A stretch of 64,000 nt of DNA from Torymus aiolomorphi (Eukaryota; Arthropoda; Insecta; Hymenoptera; Torymidae), in contig CM070873.1 of the NCBI GenBank assembly GCA_036365515.1, positions 193,625,104-193,689,103 of the forward strand, written 5' to 3'. Position 1 is the first letter of the stretch, and every line of letters begins with the position of its first letter. The notes below the pieces were generated by a model. It did not search any database. It had not been told where the DNA came from and was given only the letters and a program-made list of their open reading frames with translations. Both the position numbers and the translations under genes were made by a program. Shown in pieces: positions 46,801 to 59,902 of the stretch.

Positions 46801-47400
46801 TATTAATTCGTGTAATTATTTTTTTTGCTATTTTGTTTTAAAAAATTTTATTTTAAAAATCTTTTTCAAAAGAATTCAAAATTATTTCTTGTATTAATTA
46901 ACACGAGTTTCCCAGAAGATTTCATGAAATAATTCATGTAAGATTTTTGAATAGATACTGAATTATTTTTGTGAATGATTAATTTGTATCTTTCTAAAAT
47001 TATTTCTGAATTATTGCATGAAAGAATACTTGCAATAATTTCGAAATTATTTTATGTATTCTTTCAAAAAATCTTTTCAAAGTCCTTTCAGAATTAATTC
47101 GTGTAATTATTTTTTTTGCTATTTTGTTTTAAAAAATTTTATTCTAAAAATCTTTTTCAAAAGAATTCAAAATTATTTCTTGTATTAATTCACACGAGTT
47201 TCCCAGAAGATTTCATGAAATAATTCATGTAAGATTTTTGAATAGATATTGAATTATTTTTGTGAATGATTAATTTGTATCTTTCTGAAATTATTTCTGA
47301 ATTATTGCATGAAAGAATACTTGCAATAATTTCGAAATTATTTTATGTATTCTTTCAAAAAATCTTTTCAAAGTCCTTTCAGAATTAATTCGTGTAATTA
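43889..47400. repeat. Higher-order satellite array in E3
   Basis: The word GAATACTTGCAATAATTTC starts at 43889, 44359, 44650, 44942, 45312, 45783, 46073, 46363, 46733, 47024 and 47315. Spacings run 470, 291, 292, 370, then 471, 290, 290, 370, then 291, 291. The basic unit is therefore about 291 bp. A four-unit block of about 1.42 kb is repeated twice, and the array ends with two simple units. Confidence 0.9.
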
Positions 47401-49182
47401 TTTTTTGGTAACACTTTTTTTATTTTTTTGGAAGATTTTTGAAAGTATTTTGTAAGGATTCCATATATTATTTTAAAAATTAATTTAAAATTAATTTTTT
47501 TTCCTTTTAAAATTCTTTCTAAATCATTTCAATGTGTTAATTCATGAATTATTTCATGTAATTATTTCAGTTTTCTTTCATGCTGTATGGGTTAGGTCTC
47601 ATTAAAAAATTAGTTAAAATGCCAATGTCTTTGTGTCCAAATATGTTATCATTGTTACTAAATACTTAGTTGTTTTAAACAAACATTTTATTAAACCGAC
47701 AAGATATTTAGTAACTGCAACTAACCGGTTTTGCAATCTGGACGAAAGTGATTCGATAATTTTCTTCTCTCGTCAATCAAACGTTTCCTTGATTTGACTA
47801 AATATTTCTTAGAAGATACTAAATATTAATTAGATTTAACTAAATGTTTAGTTAAATGACAATAAAAAAGTATGTAGTTAATTTGACTACATATTTCTTG
47901 GTTTCAAATAAATATTTTGTTAAAAGGACAAACTGCGTACTTCAATCTACAAAACTATTTCCGTACCCCAACCAAAATTTAGTTAAAAACTTTCTCTTAC
48001 TCTTATTAAGTTACAATTAGTTGACTTGATTAAATGTTTGTTCGGTCTGACTAAAAAATTAGTTAAAAGGCCAGTGTCTTTGTATCCAAATACGTTGTCA
48101 TTCTTAGTAAATACTTAGTTGTTTTAAACAAACATTTCCCACATAAAACGAAATATTTCAGTGAAATATTTCATGAAATATTTCATGAAATATTTCATGA
48201 AACATTGCAAAAACCTTGCTAAAATATAACTTAAAAGGTGTAAAAACCTTTTCACAAATATTTCAAGAAAACATTACCAAAAACTTTTAAAAACATTTCG
48301 TAAAAGTTTTAACTTACCACAAATAAAACATTTCAAAAAATCTTTTAAAAAGATTTTTAAAACCATTCCTGAAACCTTTCTAGTAATGATACAACTAAAA
48401 AACATGATATATTTCATGAAACATTTTGGAAACGTTTTTGAAAGGTTACTTGAAAAGTTTATTATTCCGACTCATTGACGTGTCAAGTAATGTTTTTAAA
48501 ACCTTGCAGTAACATTTCGCGAAATGTTACGAGAAAGGTTTTGTAAATATTTCCAACATTATTTTTCGAAAAGTTTTTAAAAGGTTTCAACAACATTTCT
48601 CTCTTGGTATTAAATCTGTTTCTAACAATATTGCAGAAACCTTCCTAAAACATTCTCCGAAATCTTTCTAGTAATGATACAGCTAAAAAACATGATATAT
48701 TTCATGAAACATTTTGGAAACGTTTTTGAAAGGTTACTTGAAAAGTTTATTATTCCGACTCATTGACGTGTCAAGTAATGTTTTTAAAACCTTGCAGTAA
48801 CATTTCGCGATATGTTACGAGAAAGGTTTTGTAAATATTTCCAATATTATTTTTCGAAAAGTTTCTAAAAGGTTTCAACAACATTACTCTCTTGGTATTA
48901 AATCTGTTTGTAACAATATTGCAGAAACCTTCCTAAAACATTCTCCAAAACCTTTCTACTAATGATACAGCGAAAAAACATGATATATTTCATGAAATAT
49001 TTTGGAAACGTTTTTGGAAGGTTACTCGAAAAGTTTATTATTCCGACTCATGGACGAGTCATGTAATGTTTTTAAAACCTTGCAGTAACATTTCGCGAAA
49101 TGTTACGAGAAAGGTTTTGTAAATATTTCCAACATTATTTTTCGAAAAGTTTTTAAAAGGTTTCAACAACATTTCTCTCTTG

Positions 49183-49764
49183 CACTGAGAGAAATGAAAA
49201 TTTGTTAAATATATAACAAAAATTGCTATATTATATAGGAACGGAAGGATATACTCGACATCTAATAATTTTTACTATATATATAGCAATTTATGGTAAT
49301 AAGCTCAATTAAAAAAAAAAATCTTGGTTGTATTCGAACCCTCGACCCTCGGCACGCCAGTCGAGCGCGCTGACTACTTACCCACGGAGACTCTTGAGTG
49401 TAAAATTTTGGAACTTATACATTAGTCATCTTCCCTATAACCTCACCGCGATCAGGTGGCGCTGGCGTCTGATAGTACTTTTTACTATATAAGTTAGTAA
49501 AACTTGGGATGTATATAATAAATATTATTAAAAAAGATTAAAAATTTTACTATATCTAAATTTTTACAATATAATACAATAATTTCCGCTCAAGTGTATT
49601 GGAAAATTTATTTTATAATATAATAATTATTTTTATAAATATAATAATTATTTCTTTATATATAATAAAATACGTCACAAGTCGAGTATATCCTTCCGTT
49701 CCTATATAAAATAGCAATTTTTGTTATATATTTAACAAATTTTCCTATGACATTTCTCTCAGTG
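49183..49764. mobile_element. E5: 582-bp CACTGA-type MITE with tRNA-like core
   Basis: The TIRs are CACTGAGAGAAATG at the left and CATTTCTCTCAGTG at the right, with further pairing of AAATTTGTTAAATATATAAC. The target duplication is TG, and excision restores the 288-bp spacing. It has no ORF. The terminus is related to E1 and E7. Confidence 0.85.
49327..49393 (-). ncRNA. tRNA-like pol III cassette in E5
   Basis: On the minus strand the B box GGTTCGAATA is at 49331-49340. The upstream A-box-like GTAGTCAGCGCGC is weaker. The middle (CTCGACTGGCGTGCCGAG) forms an anticodon-arm-like hairpin. It was probably derived from a tRNA gene; function is unknown. Confidence 0.5.
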
Positions 49765-52139
49765 TGGTATTAAATCTGTTTCTAACAATATTGCAGAAAC
49801 CTTCCTCAAACATTCTCCGAAATCTTTCTAGTAATGATACAGCTAAAAAACATGATATATTTCATGAAACATTTTGGAAACGTTTTTGAAAGGTTACTTG
49901 AAAAGTTTATTATTCCGACTCATTGACGTGTCAAGTAATGTTTTTAAAACCTTGCAGTAACATTTCGCGAAATGTTACGAGAAAGGTTTTGTAAATATTT
50001 CCAACATTATTTTTCGAAAAGTTTTTAAAAGGTTTCAACAACATTTCTGTCTTGGTATTAAATCTGTTTCCAACAATATTGCAGAAACCTTCCTAAAACG
50101 TTCTCCAAAACCTTTCTACTAATGATACAGCGAAAAGACATGATATATTTCATGAAATATTTTGGAAACGTTTTTGAAAGGTTACTTGAAAAGTTTATTA
50201 TTCCGACTCATGGATGTGTTATGTAATGTTTTTAAAACCTTGCAGTAACATTTTCACGTAATGTTACGAGAAAGATTTTGTAAATATTTCCAATATTATT
50301 TCTCGAAAAGTTTTTAAAAGGTTTTAACCACATTTCTCTCTTGGTATTAAATCTGTTTGTAACAATATTGCAGAAACCTTCCTAAAACAATCTCCGAAAT
50401 CTTTCTACTAATGATACAGCGAAAAAACATGATATATTTCATGAAATATTTTGGAAACGTTTTTGAAAGGTTACTTGAAAAGTTTATTATTCCGACTCAT
50501 TGACGTGTCAAGTAATGTTTTTAAAACCTCGCAGTAACATTTCAAGAAATGTTGCAAGAAAGGTTTTGTAAATATTTCCAATACTATTTTTCGAAAAGGT
50601 TTTAAAAGGTTTCAACAACATTTCTCTCTTGGTATTAAATGTATTTCTAACAATATTACAAAAACCTTCCGAAAATATTCTCCGAAACCTTTCTAGTAAT
50701 ATGTGCAGCTAGAAAACATGATATATTTCATGAAATTTTTGGAAACGTTTTTGAAAGGTTAATTGAGAAGTGCATTATTCCGATTCAAAACAAGTCAAGT
50801 AATGTTTTCGAAATCTTGCAGTAACATTTCAAGAAATGTTAGGAGAAAGGTTTTGTGAATATTTCCGATATTATTTCTCGAAAATTTCCTAAAATTTTTG
50901 AATATTTGTATAGCCTTTTAAAAATATTTCTTTTTTAGATTAAGAAAGCTTTTGAAAACCTATCCCAATAATTTCTTATAAATTTACCATTAGGATACAC
51001 GTATAAATATAACGTGATATATTTTTGGAAGATTTGTAAGTGCGTGTGAGTGTGTGTGTTTGTATGCCTGTCTGTATGTATGTACACGAGTACAAGGCAA
51101 ACGAATAAGTGGAACGGTCCAACGGAATCAACGCCAACGAAGTATAGAGGTATAGAAGTATGGAGGTATGCGGACGATACCGCTTACACATCCACATAAA
51201 ATGAAATATTTCAGTGAAATATTTGATGAAACATTGCAAAAACCTTGCTAAAATATATCTTAAAAGGTGTAAAAACATTTTCAAAAATATTTCAAGAAAA
51301 CATTACCAAAAACTTTTAAAAACATTTCGTAAACGTTTTAACTTACCACAAATAAAACATTTCAAAAAATCTTTTAAAAGATTTTTAAAACCTTTTCCGA
51401 AACCTTTCTAGTAATGATACAGCGAAAAAACATGATATATTTCATGAAATATTTTGGAAACGTTTTTGAAAGGTTACTTGAAAAGTTTATTATTCCGACT
51501 CATGGACTTGTCATGTAATGTTTTTAAAACCTTGCAGTAACATTTTTGCGTAATGTTACGAGAAAGGTTTCATAAATATTTCAATATTATTTTTCGAAAG
51601 GTTTTTAAAGGTTTCAAAAACATCTCTCTCTTGGTATTAAATGTATTTCTAACAATATTACAAAAACCTTCCGAAAACATTCTCCCAAACCTTTCTAGTA
51701 ATATATGCAGCGAAAAAGCATGATATATTTCATGAAATTTTTTGGAAACGTTTTTGAAAGGTTAATTGAGATGTGCATTATTCCGATTCAAAACTAGTCA
51801 AGTAATGTTTTCGAAACCTTGCAGTAACATTTCAAGAAATGTTACGAGAAAGTTTTTGTAAATATTTCCAATATTATTTCTCGAAAATTACCTAAAATTT
51901 TTGAATATTCGTATAGTCTTTTAAAAATATGTCTTTTTTAGATTAAGAAAGCTTTTAAAAACTTATCTCAATAATTTCTTATAAATTTACCATTAGGAGA
52001 TACGTATAAATATAACGTGATATATTTTTGGAAGATTTGTAAGTGCGTGTGTGGATGTATGTATACGAGTACAAGACAAACGAATGAGTGGAGCGGTCCA
52101 ACGGAATCAACGCCATCGAAGTATAGAGGTAATAAGTAA

Positions 52140-52304
52140 GGGCGCCTCTACATGGAGTATGGCGTTCTCGAGAATGGCAGACTGGCATACCTAACTTTGT
52201 GAGAGCAACAAAGACAGACAATTTTCAAATGTGCTCTATCCTTCTCAATCTCATGGAGTTAGACTGTCATTCTCGAGATCGCCAGACTCCATGTAGAGGC
52301 GCCC
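52140..52304. mobile_element. 165-bp MITE, PIF/Harbinger-like
   Basis: The TIRs are about 45 bp and start GGGCGCCTCTACATGGAGT, with TAA on both sides (52137-52139 and 52305-52307). A three-base TWA target and GGGC-type ends fit PIF/Harbinger elements. It lies inside E4. Confidence 0.7.
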
Positions 52305-52565
52305 TAACTATAGAGTAGAGGAGTCCGCTGAAAATATGTCCGCCGTTGTAGAAAGAGAATGAGAACGAAGAGGTCCTGTCTTTCTCTGTCAGATGCGCAT
52401 GCATTAATAGAGACAAAGAGGGCCCTCTGATTTTTCTCTCTTTCTATCGAGCGGACGATACCGCTTACACATGTGCCTATGTCTCCCCTCCTCTATACTT
52501 ATTACCTCTATGCATTGAAGGCATAGAAAGCATGACATATGGTGTTATTTGTGGACAATCCTTTC

Positions 52566-55108
52566 CCACATGGCATGAAAAGTTTTGGTGAAACCTTTTA
52601 AGAAATATTTCATGAAAAGCTTGCCACAACCTTGCTGTAATATTACAGAAACCTCTCAAAAATATTTTCAGTGAGATTTCAGGAAACCTTACAGAAACAT
52701 TTTAGAAGCATTTCAATTAATGTTGAAAGTAGACAATGAAAGTACATTTCATAAAATAATACTGCAAGCTTTTTTAAAGCTTTTATGAAATCTTTCTTAC
52801 AACGTCTCTGAAAAGAAACGTGTAATATTTCATGAAATATTATGGCAAGGTGTTGAAAAAATTTCTCAAAAAGATGTTTTTATTCCTACAGAACCATTCA
52901 AGAAACATTCTTAAAACCTTGCAAAAATATTTTACGAAAGGTTATAAGGAAACCTTTCAAAAACATTTCCGGTATCATTGCCTGAAACGTTTTAGCAAAG
53001 TTTGAACAACGTTTTGGAAACGGTATTAATATCGTAAAAACACATTTCAAGAAATGTTACTGCAAGGTTCTACAAAGCTTTCCCAAAATTTTTCGCGCAA
53101 ACTTTCTATAAAGAAACATTTCATAAATGTAACGAAAAGGTTTCAAAAAGATTTCTTGGAAGGATTATTTTATAAAACTGAAAATGTGAAAAAATATTTA
53201 CGAAACCTTTCAAAAATATTTCACGAAAAGTTATAAGGAAGCTTTCAAAAACATTTCCTGTATCATTTTCTGAAACGTTGTACAAAGTTTTCGGAACGTT
53301 TTGGATACTATATTGCCAGCGTGAAAACATATTTCAAGAAATGTTACTGCAAGGTTTAACAAAGCTCTCCCAAAATTTTTCTAGCAAACTTTCTATAAAG
53401 AAACATTTCATGAAATGTTACGAAAAGGATTCAAAAAGATTTCTTGGCAGGATTATTTTATGAAACTGAATATAAAAAATATTTCCGAAACCTTGCAAAA
53501 ATATTTCGTGAAATGTTATAACGAAATCTTTCAAAAACATTTCCGGTAACATTTTCTGAAACGTTTGACCAAGTTTTCGCAACGTATTGGATACGATATT
53601 GACATCGTGAAAAAACATTTCAAGAAATGTTACTGTAAGGTTTTACAAAGCTTTCCTGAAATTTTTCTCGCAAACTTTCCATAAAGAAACCTTTCATGAG
53701 ATGTTACGAAAAGGTTTTAAAAAGATTTCTTGAAAGGATTTTTTATGAAACTGAAAATGTAAAAAATATTTCCGAAACCTTGCAATAATATTTCGCGAAA
53801 AGTTATGAGGAAGCTTTCAAGAACATTTTCTGTATCATTTTCTGAAACGTTTTAGAAAACTTTTCGCAACGTTTTCGATACGATATTGATAACGTGAAAA
53901 CCCAGTTACAAGGAATGTTACCGCAAGGTTTTGCAAAGCTTTCCCGAAGTTATACTCGCAAACTTTCCCTAAAAAACATTTCATAAAATATTACGAAAAG
54001 GTTTCAAAAGATTTCTTGGACGGATTTTTTTATAAAACTGAAAATGTAAAAAAATATTTTTGATACATTGCACAAATATTTCACTAAAAGTTATAAGGAA
54101 GCTTTCAAATAACATTTCCTGTATCATTTTCTGAACCGTTTGAGCAAAGTTTTCGCTACTTTTTGGATACGATATTGACATCGTGAAAACGCATTTCAAG
54201 AAATATTACTGCAAGGTTTTACAAAGCTTTCCCGTAATTCTTCTCGTGTACTTTCTCTAGAGAAACACTTCATGAAATATTACGAAAAGGTTTCAAAAAG
54301 ATTTCTAGGAAGGATTATTTTGTGATAATTAAAATGTGAAAAAATATTTCCGAAACCTTTCAAAAATATTTCACGAAAAGTTATAAGGAAGCTTTCAAAA
54401 ACCTTTCCTGTATCATTTCCTGAAACGTTTTAGCAAAGTTATCGCATCCTTTTTGATTCGTTATTGACACCATGAAAAATATATTACAAGAGATATTAGT
54501 TCGAGGTTTTACAAAGCATTCCCGAAATTTGTCTTACAATATTAGGGGAACGTTTTGAAAAGATTTTCTGCAATATTTTTTTTCACATAAACAAAAACAA
54601 CAAAAAATATTCCTAAAACCTTGTAAAAATATTTTATGAAAGATTATTAAGGTAACCTTTAAAAAAAAATTTCTAGTATCATTGCGTAAAATGTTTTTGA
54701 AATATTTTCGCATCAATTTAATTCGGTATTGTCGCCATTTCTCCAAAGAGACATAACATTTCATGAAATATTATGGGATCGTTTTGTAAAGATTTCTTGG
54801 AAAGTTTCTTTAGGTAAAGAAACTATAATAAAATATTCCCCAAAAGCTTGCAAGAACATTTTACGTCATGTTATGAGGAGACTAAAAAAAATTGAATGTA
54901 TCATTGCGTTAATAGTTAACGAAATGTCTTAGCAACATTTATCATATGGTATTGACGCCATAAAAAATTTCAAGTCATATCAGGGCCAGGTTTTACAAAG
55001 CTTTCAAGAATAGTTTATTACAACCTTTCCACAAAGAAATATATAACATTTTATGAAATATTATGTGAAGGTTTTGAAAAGATTTTGTATCAGGTTTTCT
55101 TTTCTCAC
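52566..55108. repeat. E4-related element start with 287-bp array
   Basis: It begins CCCACATGGCATGAAAAG, similar in style to E4 and E3 ends. Roughly 287-bp units follow, marked by TTCAAGAAATGTTACTGCAA at 53046, 53333, 53619, about 53906 and 54194. No matching right end was found; sequence of E1 type starts at about 55109. Confidence 0.55.
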
Positions 55109-55475
55109 ACGCCCTTCTCTCGTCAATCAAAGGTTTCCTCGATTTTACTAAACTAGAGATTTCAACAGCGCGCGTTGCGCGCCCTAACCGCTAGAAAACG
55201 GTTCGACTTCCTGATTTAGACGCATGCGCACTACATGAGCCAATCACATAACGTTTATTTTGGCTTCACAACATCCGGTCATGACTTTTTTATATAGGGA
55301 TATTTCTTAGATTCCAATAAATATTAATTTGATTTAACTAAATATTTAGTTGTGTTTTATTGGTTATCTTATTAGTTCTACTAATTATTTAATCAAATCC
55401 AATACTTATTTATTTGATCTTGCAAATATTTTGGCAAATCAAGTGAATGTTTAATTGACAAGAGTACGAATTTAA

Positions 55476-55992
55476 GGTCATACGAAGTACCGACACGATT
55501 CATGCCTTACCGACGCCTAAACTTGAATTTTTGTATCGTATTTAAACAAAAATTTTAGAAAAAAGCATTCTTTCACGCCCTCCGGTCTTGAAGCCATGTT
55601 TAACTCAACCGCAGATCCCTAACTTATCGGTACATAAATATTATGTTTTTTATCACATCTAAACAAAAATTTTAGGAAAAAGCGTTTTTCACACCCACCG
55701 AAATGGGATTAAGCATACCCTATTAAATTTCTAAATGATTCCATCCATTAGATTTTCCCAAAAACGTTTTTCAAATTAGTAATTAACTAGAACGAAGCAT
55801 TAAACATTTCCAAATCCATTTTAGAAAAATCTAATTAATACAATGATTTAAAAATTTAATAGGGCATTTCACTTAATGTTATGTTGGAGAGCATGAAGAA
55901 CTCTTTTTTTTTTAATTCTTGTTTAAATACGATAAAAGAATTAAAGTTTAGGTGCCGGTAAGGTAGGGATTGTGTCGGTACTTCACATGGCC
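55476..55992. mobile_element. 517-bp MITE flanked by TTAA
   Basis: The left end GGTCATACGAAGTACCGACA and right end (complement GGCCATGTGAAGTACCGACA) form TIRs of about 65 bp at roughly 80% identity. TTAA lies on both sides (55472-55475 and 55993-55996), the target of piggyBac-type elements. One end of the same family also occurs at 59640-59686. Confidence 0.75.
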
Positions 55993-56129
55993 TTAACAAA
56001 AGAATTAGTTGAGTTTATTAAATATCATAGTCGAAAGTACTCAATATGTTGTCTTTTAATCAAATGTTTGCCATTTTTATTCAAGTCTACTCCATACTTA
56101 GCTAAAATTAAAATTTTGTACGGTAGAAG

Positions 56130-56200
56130 CGTTGCGTAGCGTAGTGGTTAGGGCATCAGCCTTGTAATCCGAGGGACTCGAGTTCGATCCCACCTTAGGT
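56130..56200 (+). ncRNA. tRNA-like pol III cassette in E1-like fragment
   Basis: The A box is TAGCGTAGTGG at 56137-56147 and the B box-like GAGTTCGATCC at 56180-56190. The anticodon-loop position reads CTTGTAA (TGT, as in threonine tRNA), but the stems are mismatched. Confidence 0.55.
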
Positions 56201-59200
56201 CAAAATTTTTTCTGCGTTTTTTCTGTAAGATAATTTGTAAATGCGAAATTGCGAACGATAATATTATAAATTAATGCAAATATACAATAATTTAATATTA
56301 AAAAACATAACTGATATAATAACTATTCAGATATATTAAGTTGCAGGAGTTCAGGAAGGATCATCAACTACAAGGAAAAAACTGGTTTTCAAAATTGTTA
56401 AAAAAAAATTGTTATAAAATATTATTAAAAAATTTCTAATTCCGATAACTTTTGAAAAATATTTTTTGAAATCTTTTAAAATGTTTCAAAAATCTTACTT
56501 GATGGTTTTGAGGCCTCTTAGAAACTTCCGTAAAACATTGTTGTATCCTTTCAAAAATATTTCACAGAACTTTTCAGGAAACCTTTCCAAAATCTTTCAC
56601 AAAATATTTTTAGAAAGGTTTCTAGAAACATTCTAAGAGATAGTTCAAATAACTTTCAAAAAGTTGCAGAAATGTTTCAAAAATATTTCTTAAAATAATT
56701 TAAAAAACCTTTCTGAAATCTATCATAAAACCTTTTTGATGGCTTCTATCGCGGACATAAATAATTTCAGAAACCTTTCTGGAAATATTTCAGAAATATT
56801 TAAAAAATATTTTTAGAAAGGTTTCTAAAATGTTTTTGAAACATTTTAAGAGATAGTTCAAATAGTTTCAAAATGTTGCAGAAATGTTTCAAAAACATTT
56901 CTTAAAATAATTTTATAAAACCTTTCTGAAATATATCATGAAACCTTTTTGATGGCTTCTATCGCGGACATAAATTATTTCAGAAACCTTTCTGGAAATA
57001 TTTCAGAAATATTTAGAAAAATATTTTTAGAAAGGTTTCTAAAATGTTTTTGAAACATTTTAAGAGATAGTTCAAATAGTTTCAAAATGTTGCAGAAATG
57101 TTTCAAAAACATTTCTTAAAATAATTTTATAAAACCTTTCTGAAATATATCATGAAACCTTTTTGATGGCTTCTATCGCGGACATAACTTATTTCAGAAA
57201 CCTTTCTGGGAAATATTTTTAAAATGTTTTCATCCTTTCTACGAAACATTTCCGAAACCTTTCAGAAATATTTCGTTTTATGTGGGTTTATTAAACCGAC
57301 AAGATATTTAGTAACTGCAACTAACAGGTTTTGCAATCTGAACAAAAATGATTCGTCAATTTTCTTCCCTCGTCTATCAAACGTTTCCTTGATTTGACTA
57401 AATATTTCTTAGACGACAATAAATATTAATTAGATTTAACTAAATGTTTAGTTAAACAAGCACTATGAAAATATAAAAGAATGTAGTTAATTTGACTACA
57501 TATTTCTTGGTTTCAAATAAATCTTTTGTTAAAAGGAGTAATTGCGTGCTTCTATCTACAAAACTATTTCCTCACTCCAACAAAATATTGGTTAAAAAAT
57601 TTGTCTCGCGATTACTAAGTTACAATTAGTCAACTTAAATAAATGTTTGTTAGGTCTCATTAAAAAATTAGTTGAAATGCCAATGTCTTTGTGTCCAAAT
57701 ATGTTATCATTGTTACTAAATACTTAGTTGTTTTAAACAAACATTTTATTAAACCGACAAGATATTTAGTAACTGCAACTAACCGGTTTTGCAATCTGGA
57801 CGAAAGTGATTCGATAATTTTCTTCTCTCGTCAATCAAACGTTTCCTTGATTTGACTAAATATTTCTTAGAAGATACTAAATATTAATTAGATTTAACTA
57901 AATGTTTAGTTAAATAAGCACTATGACAATATAAAAGAATGTAGTTAATTTGACTACATATTTCTTGGTTTCAAATAAATCTTTTGTTAAAAGGAGTAAT
58001 TGCGTGCTTCTATCTACAAAACTATTTCCTCACTCCAACAAAATATTGGTTAAAAAATTTGTCTCGCGATTACTAAGTTACAATTAGTCAACTTAAATAA
58101 ATGTTTGTTAGGTCTCATTAAAAAATTAGTTGAAATGCCAATGTCTTTGTGTCCAAATATGTTATCATTGTTACTAAATACTTAGTTGTTTTAAACAAAC
58201 ATTTTATTAAACCGACAAGATATTTAGTAACTGCAACTAACCGGTTTTGCAATCTGGACGAAAGTGATTCGATAATTTTCTTCTCTCGTCAATCAAACGT
58301 TTCCTTGATTTGACTAAATATTTCTTAGAAGATACTAAATATTAATTAGATTTAACTAAATGTTTAGTTAAATAAGCACTATGACAATATAAAAGAATGT
58401 AGTTAATTTGACTACATATTTCTTGGTTTCAAATAAATCTTTTGTTAGAAGGAGTAATTGCGTGTTTCTATCTACAAAACTATTTCCTTACCCCAACAAA
58501 ATATTGGTTAAAAAATTTCTCTCCCGATTTCTAAGTTACAATTAGTCAACTTAAATAAATGTTTGTTAGGTCTAACTAATAAATTAGTTGAAATGCCAAT
58601 GTCTTTGTATCCAAATATGTTGTCATTCTTACTAAATGTTTACTTGTTTTAACCAAATATTTTATTAAGCCGATAGGATATTTAGTAACTGCAACTAACA
58701 GGTTTTGCAATCTGAACAAAAATGATTCGTCAATTTTCTTCCCTCGTTAATCAAACGTTTCCTTGATTTGAGTAAATATTTCTTAGACGACAATAAATAT
58801 TAATTAGATTTAACTAAATGTTTAGTTAAACAAGCACTATGACAATATAAAAGAATGTAGTTAATTTGAGTACATATTTCTTGGTTTCAAATAAATCTTT
58901 TGTTAAAAGGAGTAATTGCGTGCTTCTATCTACAAAACTATTTCCTTACCCCAACAAAATATTGGTTAAAAAATTTCTCTTCCGATTTCTAAGTTACAAT
59001 TAGTCAACTTCAATAAATGTTTGTTAGTTCTGACTAATAAATTAGTTGAAATGCCAATGTCTTTGTATCCAAATAAGTTGTCATTCTTACTAAATGTTTA
59101 CTTGTTTTAAACAAACATTTTATTAAGCCGACAAGATATTTAGCAACTGTAACTAACAGGTTTTGCGATCTGAACGAAAATGATTCGCGATTTTCTTCTC

Positions 59201-59902
59201 TCGTCAATCAAACGTTTCCTTGATTTGACTAAATATTTCTTAGATTACAATAAATAACTATTAAATTTAACTAAATGTTTAGTTAAAACAGCACTATGAT
59301 AATAAAAAAGTATGTAGTTAATTTGACTACATATTTCTTTGTTTCAAATAAATCTTTGTTAAAAGGAGTAACTGCGTACTTCTATCTACAAAACTATTTC
59401 CTCACACCAACAAAATATTGGTTAAAAAATTTGTCTCGCGATTACTAAGTTACAATTAGTCAACTTAAATAAATGTTTGTTAGGTCTGACTAATAAATTA
59501 TTATAAATGCCAATGTCTTTGTATCCAAATATTTTGTCATTCTTACTAAATGTTTACTTGTTTTAAACAAACATTTTATTAAGCCGACAAGATATTTAGT
59601 AACTGTAACTAACAGGTTTTACAATCTAAAATGTTGATGCCGGTAAGGTAGAGATCGTGTCGGTACTTCACACGGCCTTTTTTATTAAAGTTTACTAAAT
59701 ATTTCATAGTTTCAAATAAATCGTTAGTTACAAATGATGAGTTACACACATATTATTTAGTTTATAAATCATTAATTAAAATGTAATTAAGAATGTATAT
59801 TAATTATAAGAATATAATTAATTATTAGATTGATGTGCGCGATATTTTACATTTACATGCAACTCTATACTTAGTTAAAATTGAAATTTTGTAGGATACA
59901 AG

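Larger units (their letters stand above)
41369..47591. mobile_element. E3: 6.2-kb TIR element with satellite-like array
   Basis: The TIRs are short, CCCACACAGCATG at the left and CATGCTGTATGGG at the right. The target duplication is TT, confirmed by the uninterrupted TTTGTTAGGTCTCATT in other array units. The left 1.2 kb consists of inverted and direct copies of CTGAAAGGATTC-type phrases, including a pair around TATGTCCGGGGTATTTTCC. A tRNA-like cassette, a roughly 320-bp duplication (42906 and 43226, CTTACCGACGTTAT) and the long array 43889-47400 follow. It is non-coding. Confidence 0.85.
48605..50900. repeat. 288-bp tandem array of E4
   Basis: TGGTATTAAATCTG or variants start at 48605, 48893, 49181 (after removing E5), 50053, 50342 and 50630, spacing 288-289 bp. 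Each unit carries CATGATATATTTCATGAAA and TTATTATTCCGACTCATTGA. A further copy lies at 51632. Confidence 0.85.
55109..56400. repeat. E1-like fragment inside E4
   Basis: The fragment resembles E1: TTCTCTCGTCAATCAAA..., TTTAACTAAATATTTAGTT, the tRNA-like cassette and TTGCAGGAGTTCAGGAA match 57830, 57900, 59903 and 60126. It lacks both termini. A 145-bp GC-rich insert (about 55157-55301) and the TTAA MITE interrupt it. Confidence 0.6.
48138..57286. mobile_element. E4: 9.1-kb TIR element, mosaic interior
   Basis: The TIRs are CCCACATAAAACGAAATATT at 48138 and its complement ending at 57286. The target duplication is TT, supported by the register of the 458-bp array. The left third is a 288-bp array interrupted by E5. 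The middle contains a repeated start-like end (51191), a TAA MITE, a second start (52566, CCCACATGGCATG) with a 287-bp array, and an E1-like fragment. The right part (56400-57286) has roughly 213-bp units and the closing TIR. It has no protein-coding ORF. Confidence 0.7.

Noticed and set aside
43889..47400. CRISPR-like array
   Set aside because: The units are about 291 bp, have no unique spacers and are AT-rich satellite sequence in a eukaryotic genome.
51191..52130. A separate complete E4-like element starting at 51191
   Set aside because: The start resembles the E4 end but lacks the CCC, and no matching right end with a 2-bp duplication was found. An internal duplication is simpler.
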